Assembly (NCBI RefSeq): GCF_004310865.1
Contig: NZ_SIXI01000002.1
Span: 682,001 to 746,000 of the forward strand
From: Aquabacterium lacunae
GTDB lineage: Bacteria > Pseudomonadota > Gammaproteobacteria > Burkholderiales > Burkholderiaceae_C
Direction: 5' to 3'
Length of the DNA stretch: 64,000 nucleotides
Shown in pieces: positions 33,347 to 42,200 of the stretch. Below the pieces are notes generated by a model. It was given only the letters and a program-made list of their open reading frames with translations, was not told where the DNA came from and did not search any database. Position 1 is the stretch's first letter, and every line of letters begins with the position of its first letter. The translations under genes were made by a program, and so were the position numbers.

Positions 33347-33838
33347 CGCCCGCTCGGCCACCGCCTGCAGGCGCTGACGCACGGCCTGCCCCGCCCCGGG
33401 GCCCGGCAGGGGCATCACATCCTGAACCCGCAGGGTCTGCCCGCTGGCCGACTGCATGTGCATGGGCGCGATGTCCTGGCCCGTTCGTCGCTCGACAATG
33501 CGCACCGGGGCGCCCTCCGGCATGGCCGCATGGCGATCACCCCACTGCAGCAAGGCCACCAGCACCGGGAACAGGTCGTGCCCTGCCGGTGTGAGCCTGT
33601 AAGACAGCGCCTTGCCGTTCTGCGCCGTGGCCTCCACCCGCAAGATGCCGCTGTCCACCAGCTTGCTCAGACGGGCCGTGAGCACATTGGGCGCAATGCC
33701 CAGGGCTTTTTCGAACTCACCGAAACGGCGGCTGCCGAAAAAGGCTTCACGGATGATCAACAGCGTCCACCAGTCGCCGATCACCTCGAGTGCGCGGGCG
33801 ATCGAGCAGGGCATGTCGGCAAAGGAGGTGCGGCGCAT
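33284..33838 (-). CDS. HxlR-family transcriptional regulator
   Basis: A 184-residue winged-helix regulator. The HxlR core is clear: CSIARALEVIGDWWTLLIIREAFFGSRRFGEFEKALGIAPNVLTARLSKLVDSGILRV, followed by YRLTPAGHDLFPVLVALLQWGD. A C-terminal extension of about 60 residues (RTGQDIAPMHMQSASGQTLR ...) is typical of the longer subgroup. The tail is encoded opposite the 3' end of the AEC transporter. It is divergent from an alpha/beta hydrolase, and a TTACT-N11-AGTAA site lies between the two starts, so it most likely represses that gene and itself. Confidence 0.92.
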   Translation of the reverse strand: MRRTSFADMPCSIARALEVIGDWWTLLIIREAFFGSRRFGEFEKALGIAPNVLTARLSKLVDSGILRVEATAQNGKALSYRLTPAGHDLFPVLVALLQWGDRHAAMPEGAPVRIVERRTGQDIAPMHMQSASGQTLRVQDVMPLPGPGAGQAVRQRLQAVAERASGAPADQGEDQRRGQGRPGG

Positions 33839-33880
33839 GGGGGTTCGGTCAGCAGATTGCACAGTGTCGCCGAAAGCATC

Positions 33881-33910
33881 TTGCACGGCGCCATCGGTGA
33901 TGCCTATACT
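33881..33910 (+). promoter_or_regulatory. Sigma-70 type promoter for the alpha/beta hydrolase
   Basis: TTGCAC (33881-33886), an 18-base spacer and TATACT (33905-33910). Transcription would start near 33917, immediately before the inverted repeat at 33919-33939. Confidence 0.6.
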
Positions 33911-33918
33911 GCACCCGT

Positions 33919-33939
33919 TTACTACTCTCATGCAAGTAA
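33919..33939. promoter_or_regulatory. Probable HxlR operator
   Basis: TTACT-N11-AGTAA is an inverted repeat between the divergent HxlR and hydrolase genes. HxlR-type proteins are known to bind TACT...AGTA palindromes. It covers the predicted hydrolase transcription start, consistent with repression. Confidence 0.65.
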
Positions 33940-33955
33940 TTGCGTGCCAGACGCC

Positions 33956-34750
33956 ATGACCGACCACGCCGTGTTCATCCACTCCACCGGCACCGGCCCC
34001 TTCATGTGGAAGCGCCTGATGGCGGGGCTGCCCGACGGCCTGCCGGCCGTCACCCCGGTGAACCGCGGCTATGCCCCCCATGACCTGATGGCCCGCGGCA
34101 CGCCCTTCGAGATCCCGATGGACCTGGCCCATGTGAAACAGCAGCTGCCCGCCGACGCCACGGGCCTGCACCTGGTGGCCCACTCGTATGGCGGCTTGTT
34201 GGCCATGCAGCTGGCCCTAGACCCCGAGGTGCCGGTGAAGTCGCTGTGGCTGTACGAACCCGTGATGTTCGGCAGCATGAAAGCCCTGAGCGCGCAAAAC
34301 CCCGAGCGCTTGCCGGCCGCCGTGATGGCCGACCTGCAAGGCGTGTTCGCCAACACGCGCCTGTTCAACGACCTGGAGGTGGGCGGCACCGACACCTGGC
34401 TGGAAGGCTTCGTGGATTACTGGAGCGCGCCAGGCGTGTGGGCCGCCATGCCTGACAAGGTGAAGGACATGAACCGCGCGGTGGGCTGGAAGATGTTCAT
34501 GGAAGTGCGCAGCCAGGCCCTGCTGGAGCGCCCTGTGAGCGACTACCGCTTCGACACGCCTGTCACGCTGCTGCACGGCGCCTTGAGCCCCAGCCCTGCC
34601 CAGGAAATGGTGCGCCAGCTGGCCCTGGTGAACCCTCAGGCGCAGGTGGAGGTGCTCGAAGGCCTGGCGCACATGTCCTTGATCACGCAGGCCGACGCGG
34701 TGCTGCCTGCCTTCCGGGCGCACTGGGCCCGCCTGGGGCTCGCAGGCTGA
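33956..34750 (+). CDS. Alpha/beta hydrolase
   Basis: A 264-residue cytoplasmic alpha/beta hydrolase without signal peptide. The oxyanion region is VFIHSTGTGPFMWKRLM, the nucleophile S77 lies in VAHSYGG, the acid is probably in VTLLHGALSPSPAQE and the histidine in LEGLAHMSLITQ. Substrate unknown. The adjacent HxlR regulators often respond to electrophiles or aromatic compounds, so a detoxification or ester-cleavage role is possible. It ends 10 bases before the convergent patatin gene. Confidence 0.88.
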   Translation: MTDHAVFIHSTGTGPFMWKRLMAGLPDGLPAVTPVNRGYAPHDLMARGTPFEIPMDLAHVKQQLPADATGLHLVAHSYGGLLAMQLALDPEVPVKSLWLYEPVMFGSMKALSAQNPERLPAAVMADLQGVFANTRLFNDLEVGGTDTWLEGFVDYWSAPGVWAAMPDKVKDMNRAVGWKMFMEVRSQALLERPVSDYRFDTPVTLLHGALSPSPAQEMVRQLALVNPQAQVEVLEGLAHMSLITQADAVLPAFRAHWARLGLAG

Positions 34751-34760
34751 ACAGAGCCGA

Positions 34761-35732
34761 TCAGGCGGTGCGCATCTTCTGCTTGATCACCGGCCCCATC
34801 AACATGCCGGCCTTGTAGCCTGCATCGATCAGTGCGCGGCGCGCCGAGAAGTCGGTGCTGGCGATGCGCCCGACATCGGGCCGGATCACCAGGTGGGCAT
34901 CTTCGGCTTCCTGCCTGCGCAGGGCCTGGCCCATGATCTCGAATGAGCGCACGATGAGCTCGTACATGCCGCCACCCACGGCCTGCTGGGCCTTGGGGTC
35001 GTCGGCACCGACATCGACCGCCACCACGAAGGTGGCACCCATCTGGCGCGCCGTGCGAACCGGGATCGGGCTGACCAGCCCACCGTCCAGGTAGTCCTGG
35101 CCTTGCTGGTTGGCCGGCATGAACACGCCCGGGATGCTGCACGAGGCGCGCACGGCAAAGCCTGGCTCGCCGCTCTGGAACACCTGAAGTTCTCCGGAAG
35201 GAAAGCGGGTGGCCACCGCCGCGAAAGGCGTGGGCAGGCCGTCGATGCTGCGGCCGCGAAGCCCAGCGTTCACGAACATCTGCAGGGCCTGCCCGCTGAC
35301 CAGCCCGCGGCGGCCTTGCACGGACGTGCCGATCAGGTCGATCACATCGCTGTCGCGCACCTGCAGGGCCAGGCGTTCCATTTGCGAACCGTCATGGCCT
35401 GCCGCCCAGAAGGCCCCCACCAGGGCGCCCGCACTGCTGCCGACGATGAGGTCCGGGCGAATGCCCTGCGCTTCCAGGGCCTTGACCACACCAATGTGCG
35501 CAAAACCGCGGGCCGACCCACCGCCCAGCACAACGGCCAGGCGGGGGGGCGTGGGCGCGGTACTGCCTTTGTTGCCGGAACTGCTTTTGCCGGCGGTACT
35601 GCCACTGCGTGAATTGTGGGCGGCTGGGGCTGAGGGCGTCTGTGCTTGGGCCTGCTGATGGGCCATCCAGCCGGTCGCGCCCAAGGCGAGCAGGCGCTGA
35701 AGCGACTGGCGGCGAGCTGTCGGGGCGCTCAT
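34761..35732 (-). CDS. Patatin-like phospholipase with Tat-type signal
   Basis: A 323-residue lipid acyl hydrolase. The N-terminus has a twin-arginine-like signal (ARRQSLQRLLALGATGWMAH) followed by a low-complexity Ser/Gly/Thr linker (about 32-62). The patatin domain has the oxyanion loop GGGSARGF (70-77), the nucleophile S100 in GSSAG and the dyad aspartate D216 in DGG, as in RssA/YchK-type proteins. It begins with a 4-base ATGA overlap on the OmpA-like lipoprotein gene, so the two are translated together and may both act at the cell envelope. Confidence 0.92.
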   Translation of the reverse strand: MSAPTARRQSLQRLLALGATGWMAHQQAQAQTPSAPAAHNSRSGSTAGKSSSGNKGSTAPTPPRLAVVLGGGSARGFAHIGVVKALEAQGIRPDLIVGSSAGALVGAFWAAGHDGSQMERLALQVRDSDVIDLIGTSVQGRRGLVSGQALQMFVNAGLRGRSIDGLPTPFAAVATRFPSGELQVFQSGEPGFAVRASCSIPGVFMPANQQGQDYLDGGLVSPIPVRTARQMGATFVVAVDVGADDPKAQQAVGGGMYELIVRSFEIMGQALRRQEAEDAHLVIRPDVGRIASTDFSARRALIDAGYKAGMLMGPVIKQKMRTA

Positions 35733-36295
35733 TTCAGGCCCTTTTGCTCGACCGCATCACCCAGCTCCCGGCGCAAGCGTGCGAAGGCGTCCTCGAAGGC
35801 GTTGGCCGGCGCCCCCGCGGTCAGGCGCTCGACGGTTTCGTTCAACACGATGATCTCGACCCGTCGGTTCAGGCGCCGGCCCGTTTCGCTGTCATTGGGC
35901 GCGATCGGGCTTTCCAGACCCAGGCCTTTGACCTCCATGCGTGCAGCGGGCACCCCCTGCGACGCCAGCGCCGCGGCCACCGCCTGGGCACGTTTTTCCG
36001 ACAGCGTCTGGTTGAAAGACGCTGAGCCCACGTTGTCGGTGTGGCCCTCCAGCGCGAGGGCCTTGTCTGTGCGGGTCAGCGCCAGTTGCGCCACTTCCCG
36101 CAGGTAATCGGCAGCCGCCGGGGACAGCTCCGATTTGCCGAATTCGAACATCACGTTGTCTGGCAGCCAGATCATCACACCGCGCTCGGTCTGCGCGATC
36201 GGCAGCGTCACGGCCGGCGGCGGCGGGCGGTGGGTGCAGGCGCTCAGGGTGGCGGCGCACAGGGCCAGCATCAGGGTGCGGCGGGCGAACTTCAT
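35729..36295 (-). CDS. OmpA-family lipoprotein
   Basis: A 188-residue envelope protein. The signal peptide ends in a lipobox LSAC with lipidated C20. The OmpA C-terminal peptidoglycan-binding domain spans about residues 40-160 (DNVMFEFGKSELSPAAADYL, EGHTDNVGSASFNQTLSEKRAQAV, NRRVEIIVL). A short helical tail follows (AFEDAFARLRRELGDAVEQKGLK). ATG at 36295 is used; a GTG 9 bases upstream is possible. Its stop overlaps the patatin start (ATGA), indicating translational coupling. Confidence 0.92.
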   Translation of the reverse strand: MKFARRTLMLALCAATLSACTHRPPPPAVTLPIAQTERGVMIWLPDNVMFEFGKSELSPAAADYLREVAQLALTRTDKALALEGHTDNVGSASFNQTLSEKRAQAVAAALASQGVPAARMEVKGLGLESPIAPNDSETGRRLNRRVEIIVLNETVERLTAGAPANAFEDAFARLRRELGDAVEQKGLK

Positions 36296-36484
36296 GGCGA
36301 TCACTCGGGTGCGTTCGTGGCGGTGAGCGCACTGTAGGAGCCTTCAAGACGCTTGTGCCCATGCCTCCTTCACCTGTGGCGCCTGAACGCGGGGTGGCGA
36401 TGCCGTCCCTTACCCTCGTGGCCTAAGCCTTCTGGGGAAGGGGCTGCCCATGCACCGCCTTGCTCGCGGGCCGCCCCAGCCTGA

Positions 36485-37006
36485 TCAGGCCGCCTGGATC
36501 TGCCCGATGTCCTGCGCCACCAGCCACAGGCGCAGGTCGAACTCGTACTGGTGGTAGCGGGGTTCGAGGTGGCAGCACAGCTGGTAGAAGGCCTTGTCAT
36601 GGTCCTTCTCCTTGAGGTGGGCCAGCTCGTGCACCACGATCATCTGCAGGAACTCGGGCGGCATGGCCTTGAACAGGCTGGCCACCCGGATCTCGCGCTT
36701 GGCCTTGAGCTTGCCACCCTGCACGCGCGACACCGCGGTGTGCGTGCCCAGCGCGTGCTGGATCACCTTGAGCTTGTTGTCGTAGGCGACCTTGCTGACC
36801 GGTTCGCTGCTGCGCATGCGCGCCTGCTTCAGCGCCATGACATGGTCGTACAAGGCCTTGTCCGACTGCACGCCGTGGCGCTCGGGGTAGCGCTTGAGCA
36901 GGTTCTCGCCCAGCTTCCCGGCGTCGATCAGGGGCTGCACCTGGGCCAGCAGATTGGGCGGGTAGCCGCCCAGGTAACGCTGCAGCGGCGTCAGCGGCGC
37001 AGTCAT
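36485..37006 (-). CDS. YgjP-like zinc metallopeptidase domain protein
   Basis: A 173-residue protein of the YgjP / DUF45 type. The metal site is H126-E127-L-A-H130 (VVHELAHLKEKDHDKAF) with a third likely ligand H136. The N-terminal half is helical. No signal peptide. The ATG overlaps the stop of the exonuclease I gene by 4 bases (ATGA), so it is translated as part of that unit. The substrate is unknown; members of this family are sometimes found with restriction or DNA repair genes. Confidence 0.85.
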   Translation of the reverse strand: MTAPLTPLQRYLGGYPPNLLAQVQPLIDAGKLGENLLKRYPERHGVQSDKALYDHVMALKQARMRSSEPVSKVAYDNKLKVIQHALGTHTAVSRVQGGKLKAKREIRVASLFKAMPPEFLQMIVVHELAHLKEKDHDKAFYQLCCHLEPRYHQYEFDLRLWLVAQDIGQIQAA

Positions 37007-38463
37007 GACCCGATCTGCTCGGCCAGGTGCTCGGCGTATTCGTACAGCGCGCCCAGGATGTCCTGGCCACGCTCGTCTTCGTCGTTCAGGCCTTCGCCCA
37101 GGGCATCGATCTGCTCGAAGAAGGCCTGCAGCGTCAGTGCACCGCCCTCCCCTGCCATCAATCGGCCTTGACAATGCTGCAACCACCGGGCTTGCTCGGC
37201 CTCGGTGAGGGTGGCGGGGAAGTTGCGCGCACGGTAACGGAACAGCAGCTCGCCCAGGCGCTCGTCGGCAAAAGCCGGTTCACGCACCGACACACGCTCG
37301 GCCAGTTCTTCGCCCGGCATGCGGCGAATGCGCTCCAGCAGCTTGCGGTCGTCAGGGCCCACGAAGCCGCCATACAGGTCTTCGTCCACATCGGGGGCCG
37401 GGCCGCGCGCGGTGTCGCGCTCGTACACCTCCAGCCACAGGCCGGTCAGGCTGCCGCCGCGCTCGGCCAGCACCTGGGCATGCCGCAAGGCTCGCTCGGT
37501 GTCGATCGACCAGCGCTGGCACACCTCGGGCGTGAGCGTGCGCAGGTTGCCGATCACGATGGGCGACTTGTTGATGTGGATGCTTTTCACCGGCAGGCGG
37601 GTCATGCCCTCAGGCAGCTCGTCGGTGCGGGTGAACATGCGCTGGCGGGCCGTGGCGGCATCAAGCCCGAACAGTTCGGCCGGGTCATAGGCCAGGTCCC
37701 ACACGATGATTTCGTTCTTGTTGGTGGGGTGCTGGGCCAGCGGCCACACCAGGGCCATGCAGCCGCGCTCCACGCCATACATGCCGCTGATGTGCACAAA
37801 GGGCTTGCCCTGGCCGATCTCGGCCAGCACCGCGTCCTTCTTGCGCAGCTTCAGGCAGAAATCCCACAGGCGGGGCTGCTTCTGGCGGATCAGGCGGGCC
37901 AGCGCGATGGTCGCGCGCACGTCAGACAGCGCATCGTGCGCGGCTTCGTGGGCCAGGCCATTGGCGGCGGTCAGGTGCTCCAGCTTGAACGAGGGGCGAC
38001 CATCTTCATGCTTCGGCCACTCGATGCCTTCGGGGCGCAGGGCCCAGGTGGTGCGCACCACATCGAGCAGGTCCCAACGGCCGCACTGGTTTTGCCACTC
38101 GCGCGCGTACGGGTCGATCAGGTTGCGCCAGAACATGAAGCGCGTGACCTCGTCGTCGAAGCGGATGGTGTTGTAGCCCACGCCCACGGTGCCGGGCAGC
38201 GCCAGCGCCTGCTCGACCTGCTGGGCGAACTGGTGCTCGGGAACGCCGCGCTGCAGGCAGTGCTGCGGCAAGATGCCCGTGAGCAGGCAGCTTTCCGGGT
38301 TGGGCAGGTAATCAGGGGTGGGCTGGCAATACACCATCAGCGGCTCGCCCACCTCGTTGAGCTCGGCGTCGGTGCGCACCCCGGCGAACTGGGCCGGGCG
38401 GTCGCGCCGCGGCACGGCGCCAAAGGTTTCGTAGTCGTGCCAGAAGAAACTGAATTCGCTCAT
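37003..38463 (-). CDS. sbcB: Exodeoxyribonuclease I
   Basis: A 486-residue single-strand 3'-5' exonuclease used in recombination and mismatch repair. The DEDDh catalytic motifs are present: FFWHDYETFG (D10, E12), GVGYNTIRFDDEVTRFMFWRN and HEAAHDALSDVRATIALA. The ExoI SH3-like and C-terminal regions follow (FVHISGMYGVERGCMALVWPLAQHP, SIHINKSPIV). ATG at 38463 (MSEFSFFWHDYETFG) is preferred to the one 9 bases upstream. It is translationally coupled to the downstream YgjP-like gene. Confidence 0.95.
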   Translation of the reverse strand: MSEFSFFWHDYETFGAVPRRDRPAQFAGVRTDAELNEVGEPLMVYCQPTPDYLPNPESCLLTGILPQHCLQRGVPEHQFAQQVEQALALPGTVGVGYNTIRFDDEVTRFMFWRNLIDPYAREWQNQCGRWDLLDVVRTTWALRPEGIEWPKHEDGRPSFKLEHLTAANGLAHEAAHDALSDVRATIALARLIRQKQPRLWDFCLKLRKKDAVLAEIGQGKPFVHISGMYGVERGCMALVWPLAQHPTNKNEIIVWDLAYDPAELFGLDAATARQRMFTRTDELPEGMTRLPVKSIHINKSPIVIGNLRTLTPEVCQRWSIDTERALRHAQVLAERGGSLTGLWLEVYERDTARGPAPDVDEDLYGGFVGPDDRKLLERIRRMPGEELAERVSVREPAFADERLGELLFRYRARNFPATLTEAEQARWLQHCQGRLMAGEGGALTLQAFFEQIDALGEGLNDEDERGQDILGALYEYAEHLAEQIGS

Positions 38464-38502
38464 GCCCGGCACGATACCCGAGAACCGCCCTGCCCTTGGG
38501 CT

Positions 38503-38973
38503 TCAGACCGTGTCAGGCCCCACCACGGCGTGCAAGGTCAACTGCGGCACACCCTCGCGCTCGCGCAGGCGCAACCACCACACCGAGCCCTTGCGCACCG
38601 ACCAGGGCTGCGTGGGGTCGGTGGCATCGAGCAGTTGCGCCACCACCCGGCCCAGTGTGGGCTGGTGGCCCACCACCAGCACCGGGTCTCGGCTGTGCGG
38701 GAACTTCGCGGCCTGCAGCAGACTTTCCACCGTGCCGTCGGGGCCCAGGGCCTCGACGATCTTGAAGGGCCGCACCAGGGCCTGCGCCGTCTGCTGCGTG
38801 CGCCGCGCCGGGCTCACCAAAATGCGTGTGGAATCGGGCAGGTACTGGTCGAGCCAGCCGGCCATGCGCGCGGCCTGACGCTCGCCCTTGGCACTCAGGG
38901 GGCGGGTCAGGTCTTCGACGGGGTCATCGAAGGGGTCGCCGGCGTGGGCGTGGCGCCAGAGGAGAAGGTCCAT
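38503..38973 (-). CDS. sixA: Phosphohistidine phosphatase SixA
   Basis: A 156-residue histidine-phosphatase superfamily member. The RHG-type motif is LLWRHAHAGDP with catalytic H8; LTRPLSAKGERQA, RILVSPARRTQQTAQAL and VLVVGHQPTLGRVVAQLL (second catalytic histidine) follow. E. coli SixA removes phosphate from phosphohistidine in phosphorelay or PTS-linked proteins. It lies 40 bases upstream of sbcB on the same strand. Its start is 296 bases from the divergent first RTX gene. Confidence 0.88.
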   Translation of the reverse strand: MDLLLWRHAHAGDPFDDPVEDLTRPLSAKGERQAARMAGWLDQYLPDSTRILVSPARRTQQTAQALVRPFKIVEALGPDGTVESLLQAAKFPHSRDPVLVVGHQPTLGRVVAQLLDATDPTQPWSVRKGSVWWLRLREREGVPQLTLHAVVGPDTV

Positions 38974-39269
38974 GGGCTGAGCGATGCTTGCCTGGGTGAA
39001 ACACATCGCAAATGGAGCCAGATACATGCCCCGCACGTTTGCGCCTGTGGACGACATGATGGGGCCAAGCCATGACGAACGGATGACGCAGCGCTCAGGT
39101 TTTCTCTCACACCCCGATGGGGGAACTGCCACCAGAGGCACAGATTCAAGGGGGATGCTGCTATGTCAATTGAGGCCTCAGGCGCACGATGAACCTTGGG
39201 GTTGTGTGCCTCATTGAGTAAGCTGAATTGCGAAGTTCCAACAACTCACACATCCACAAGGAGGCCTGC
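38974..39269. other. Divergent intergenic region sixA / first RTX gene
   Basis: This 296-base gap must hold promoters for sixA and the RTX locus. It contains an imperfect inverted repeat, TCAATTGAGGC (39166-39176) and GCCTCATTGA (39208-39217), which could form a hairpin or bind a regulator. AAGGAGG precedes the RTX ATG. I could not assign -35/-10 boxes with confidence. Confidence 0.4.
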
Positions 39270-42200
39270 ATGTCGACCATCAACCGAACCTATGTTCTGG
39301 GAACTTACCGAAATGACACGCTGACTGCCGATTCGGGCGATTACATCCTGGACGGCGGAACCAGTCGCAGCATGGATTGGGGATACACAGGCAGAGACAC
39401 CTACATCATCTCTGGAGGCAACAGCATCGTCCTGGCTGACACAGACGACAGCCTGGTGTTGAACAACATTCCCAACCTGGCGTCCGCCGCTCTGGGGTTC
39501 GTCGACCAGGATGGCGCCAGCTACCTGACCATCGGTCTGCCAGGGCAAGCCCCCAATGTGCTCCTGCCGTTGAACCTCCAGTGGCCAGGATTGACGGTCA
39601 CCTTCGGTGACGGCAGCAGCACCACCGGGCGAGACTTGCTGATCGCAACGCAAGCGCTCCCGGGCCTGACCCTTGAAGGCACCGACGGCAACGACACCTT
39701 GATCGGTTCACGGCAGTCTGACCTGCTCCAAGGTGGCCTGGGTGACGACGTCTTCGAGGGGGGCTGGGGCAACGACACGATCAGCACCGGCGGCGGCGCC
39801 GACACGCTGCGTTTCAATGCGGGCGATGGAGCTGACTTCATCCAATCCAACGGCCACGACGTCATCGAGCTGGGCCAAGGCCTTGAGTTGTCGTCCGTCG
39901 ACGTCAAGAAAGACCCCTCAGGCACTCGCCTCTCCATGGGTTTTTCAGCAGACAACTCGCAGCTCTCGTTCGACAACAGTTCATCGATCAATCAGACGGT
40001 GTTCCGCTTCTCGAACGGGCGAGAACTGTCGGGCGCCGATGTATACAACAGCGTCAACGCCACCACCGGCGCAACCTTGACGGGCGACGATGCACCCAAC
40101 ACACTCCTGGGTACGCAGTGGAGCGACCTGATCCTGGGAGAAGCGGGTGACGACGTGCTGCTCGGAGGCGTCGGCAACGACACCCTGGTGGGTGGAAGCG
40201 GCGCTGACTTGCTGGTAGGTGGCGAGGGCCGCGATGTCTATCGCTTCACGGCCAATGATGGTCCCGACACTGTCAAAGTCGATGATCAGGACATCATCGA
40301 GCTGGGTGAAGGGTTCAGCCTGGCCACGCTTCAAATCCGCACTCAAGCAGATAGCTACGGACCTGCGCGACTCTATGGTAGTTCGTTGGGTGATTACATC
40401 GAGCTGCAGTCCTACGATCTGTACGACAACCTGACCGTTCGCCTGCCTGATGGCTTCACCTTGACCGGCCAACAGATCCGCGACATTGTCCAGAATGCCA
40501 ACAACCGATTGATCGAGGGCACTGCACAGGGCGACTACGTTGCCGGTGGCCGAGGCCGAGACACTTTGCGCGGCCTGGCCGGTGACGACACGCTCTATGG
40601 CGGCGCGGGCAATGACGTGCTGATCGGCGGACTGGGCAATGACCATTACCTGGGCGGCCTGGGCGAAGACACCATCGTGTTCAACGCCAACGAGGGCGAT
40701 GACTCGGCCACCTTGGGCGGGTCGGACATCCTGTCTTTTGGCCCCGACGTCACCCGAGACAACATCCGTGTGGCAACCACCGGCCAGGGCCTGCGCATCA
40801 GCGTGCACGGTCATTCCGGTTCTCTGAACCTGAACCAGGACGCCTGGGTTGTTCAATGGGCTGACGGCAGCCAGGATTTCAACGACCCACTGACCCGGAT
40901 TGCTGCAGCGCAGAAGCCGCTGCAACTCAATGGGACCACTGGCCCCGACCTGCTGGTGGGCAATGTGGGCGCCGACACCATCGTGGGCGATTGGGGTGAC
41001 GACACACTGGACGGCGGCGAAGGCAACGACCTCCTGGACGCCGGGGCGGGTCGCAATGTGATCACCACTGGCGAAGGCGCCGACACCGTCATCTTCGGTG
41101 ACTATTTCGAAGACCTGGTTCACGCAGACAGCCAGGACACGCTGGTCCTGGGGGCTGGCGCCACCATCGGGCGACTGCGCATTTTTTCAGAGCAAGACGG
41201 AACTTCATCGCTGGTCATGCGCATGGCCAGCACCATGTCGGGCATCAGGCTGGCCAATGTTGGCTCCTGGGATGGTCTGGTGGTCAGACTCCATGACCAG
41301 ACCCAGTTCACCGGGGCGCAGCTCGTGAGCATGGCCAAAGGCACGTTCCCGCAGTATCAACAACTGCCTTCATTCAAGCCGGGGCAACTTCTGGGCACGG
41401 CACAGAACGACACCCTGATCGGCTCTCTGCAAGACGACACCCTCCTGGGTGGTGGAGGCAACGACTTGCTGCTTGGCAGTTCAGGCAACGACCTCATCGA
41501 CGGCGGTGCTGGCGCGGACACCGTGTGCGTGAACTATTTAGAAGATGGTTGGGACACGGTGCATGCAGACAACGATGACACCATCGTATTCGGCGAGGGA
41601 ATGCTGCTGGAAACGGCCACCCTCAGCCTGACCGGTACCGACAGCAGCAACCTGTTGATAGATTTCGGAAACATCAAGCTCACCCTGGATCAGGTGGGTT
41701 CATGGGACGACCTGAAGTTCTCCGACAACGTCGAAGTGATTGCCACTGGGGGACAACTGGTAGAACGCGTTCGCGAATTCATGCCACTCAGCCTGCAGGG
41801 TACCGATGTCGCTGAGACCCTCAAAGGGCGCAGTGGCGCCGACACGCTGCTGGGGGCAGGCGGCAATGACACCCTCAACGGCGGGTTGGCCAATGACCTG
41901 CTCACCGGCGGCCTGGGCAACGACGAGATCACCGGTGGCGAAGGTGCCGACACCGTGTACTTCAACGCCGGCGATGGGCAAGATCTGGTGCACGCAGACA
42001 GCCTGGACACCCTGGTGCTGGGCGCCGGTCTGACCCGCAGCAGCCTGCAGCTGTCGCAACTGCCCACCACGGGTGGCAGCGAACTCAGCCTGGGCTTTGC
42101 CGGCCGCGCCGAGCGCATCACGCTCGACCAGCTGGGCAGCTGGGACGGCCTGACCGTGCAGTTCGCCGACGGCACTCGCACCACGGGCGCAGCGCTGATC

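Noticed and set aside
36305..36484. Possible small gene in the 180-base gap after the OmpA gene
   Set aside because: Only a fragment of a shadow frame is open; no ribosome site or conserved-looking sequence. I see nothing else in this gap.
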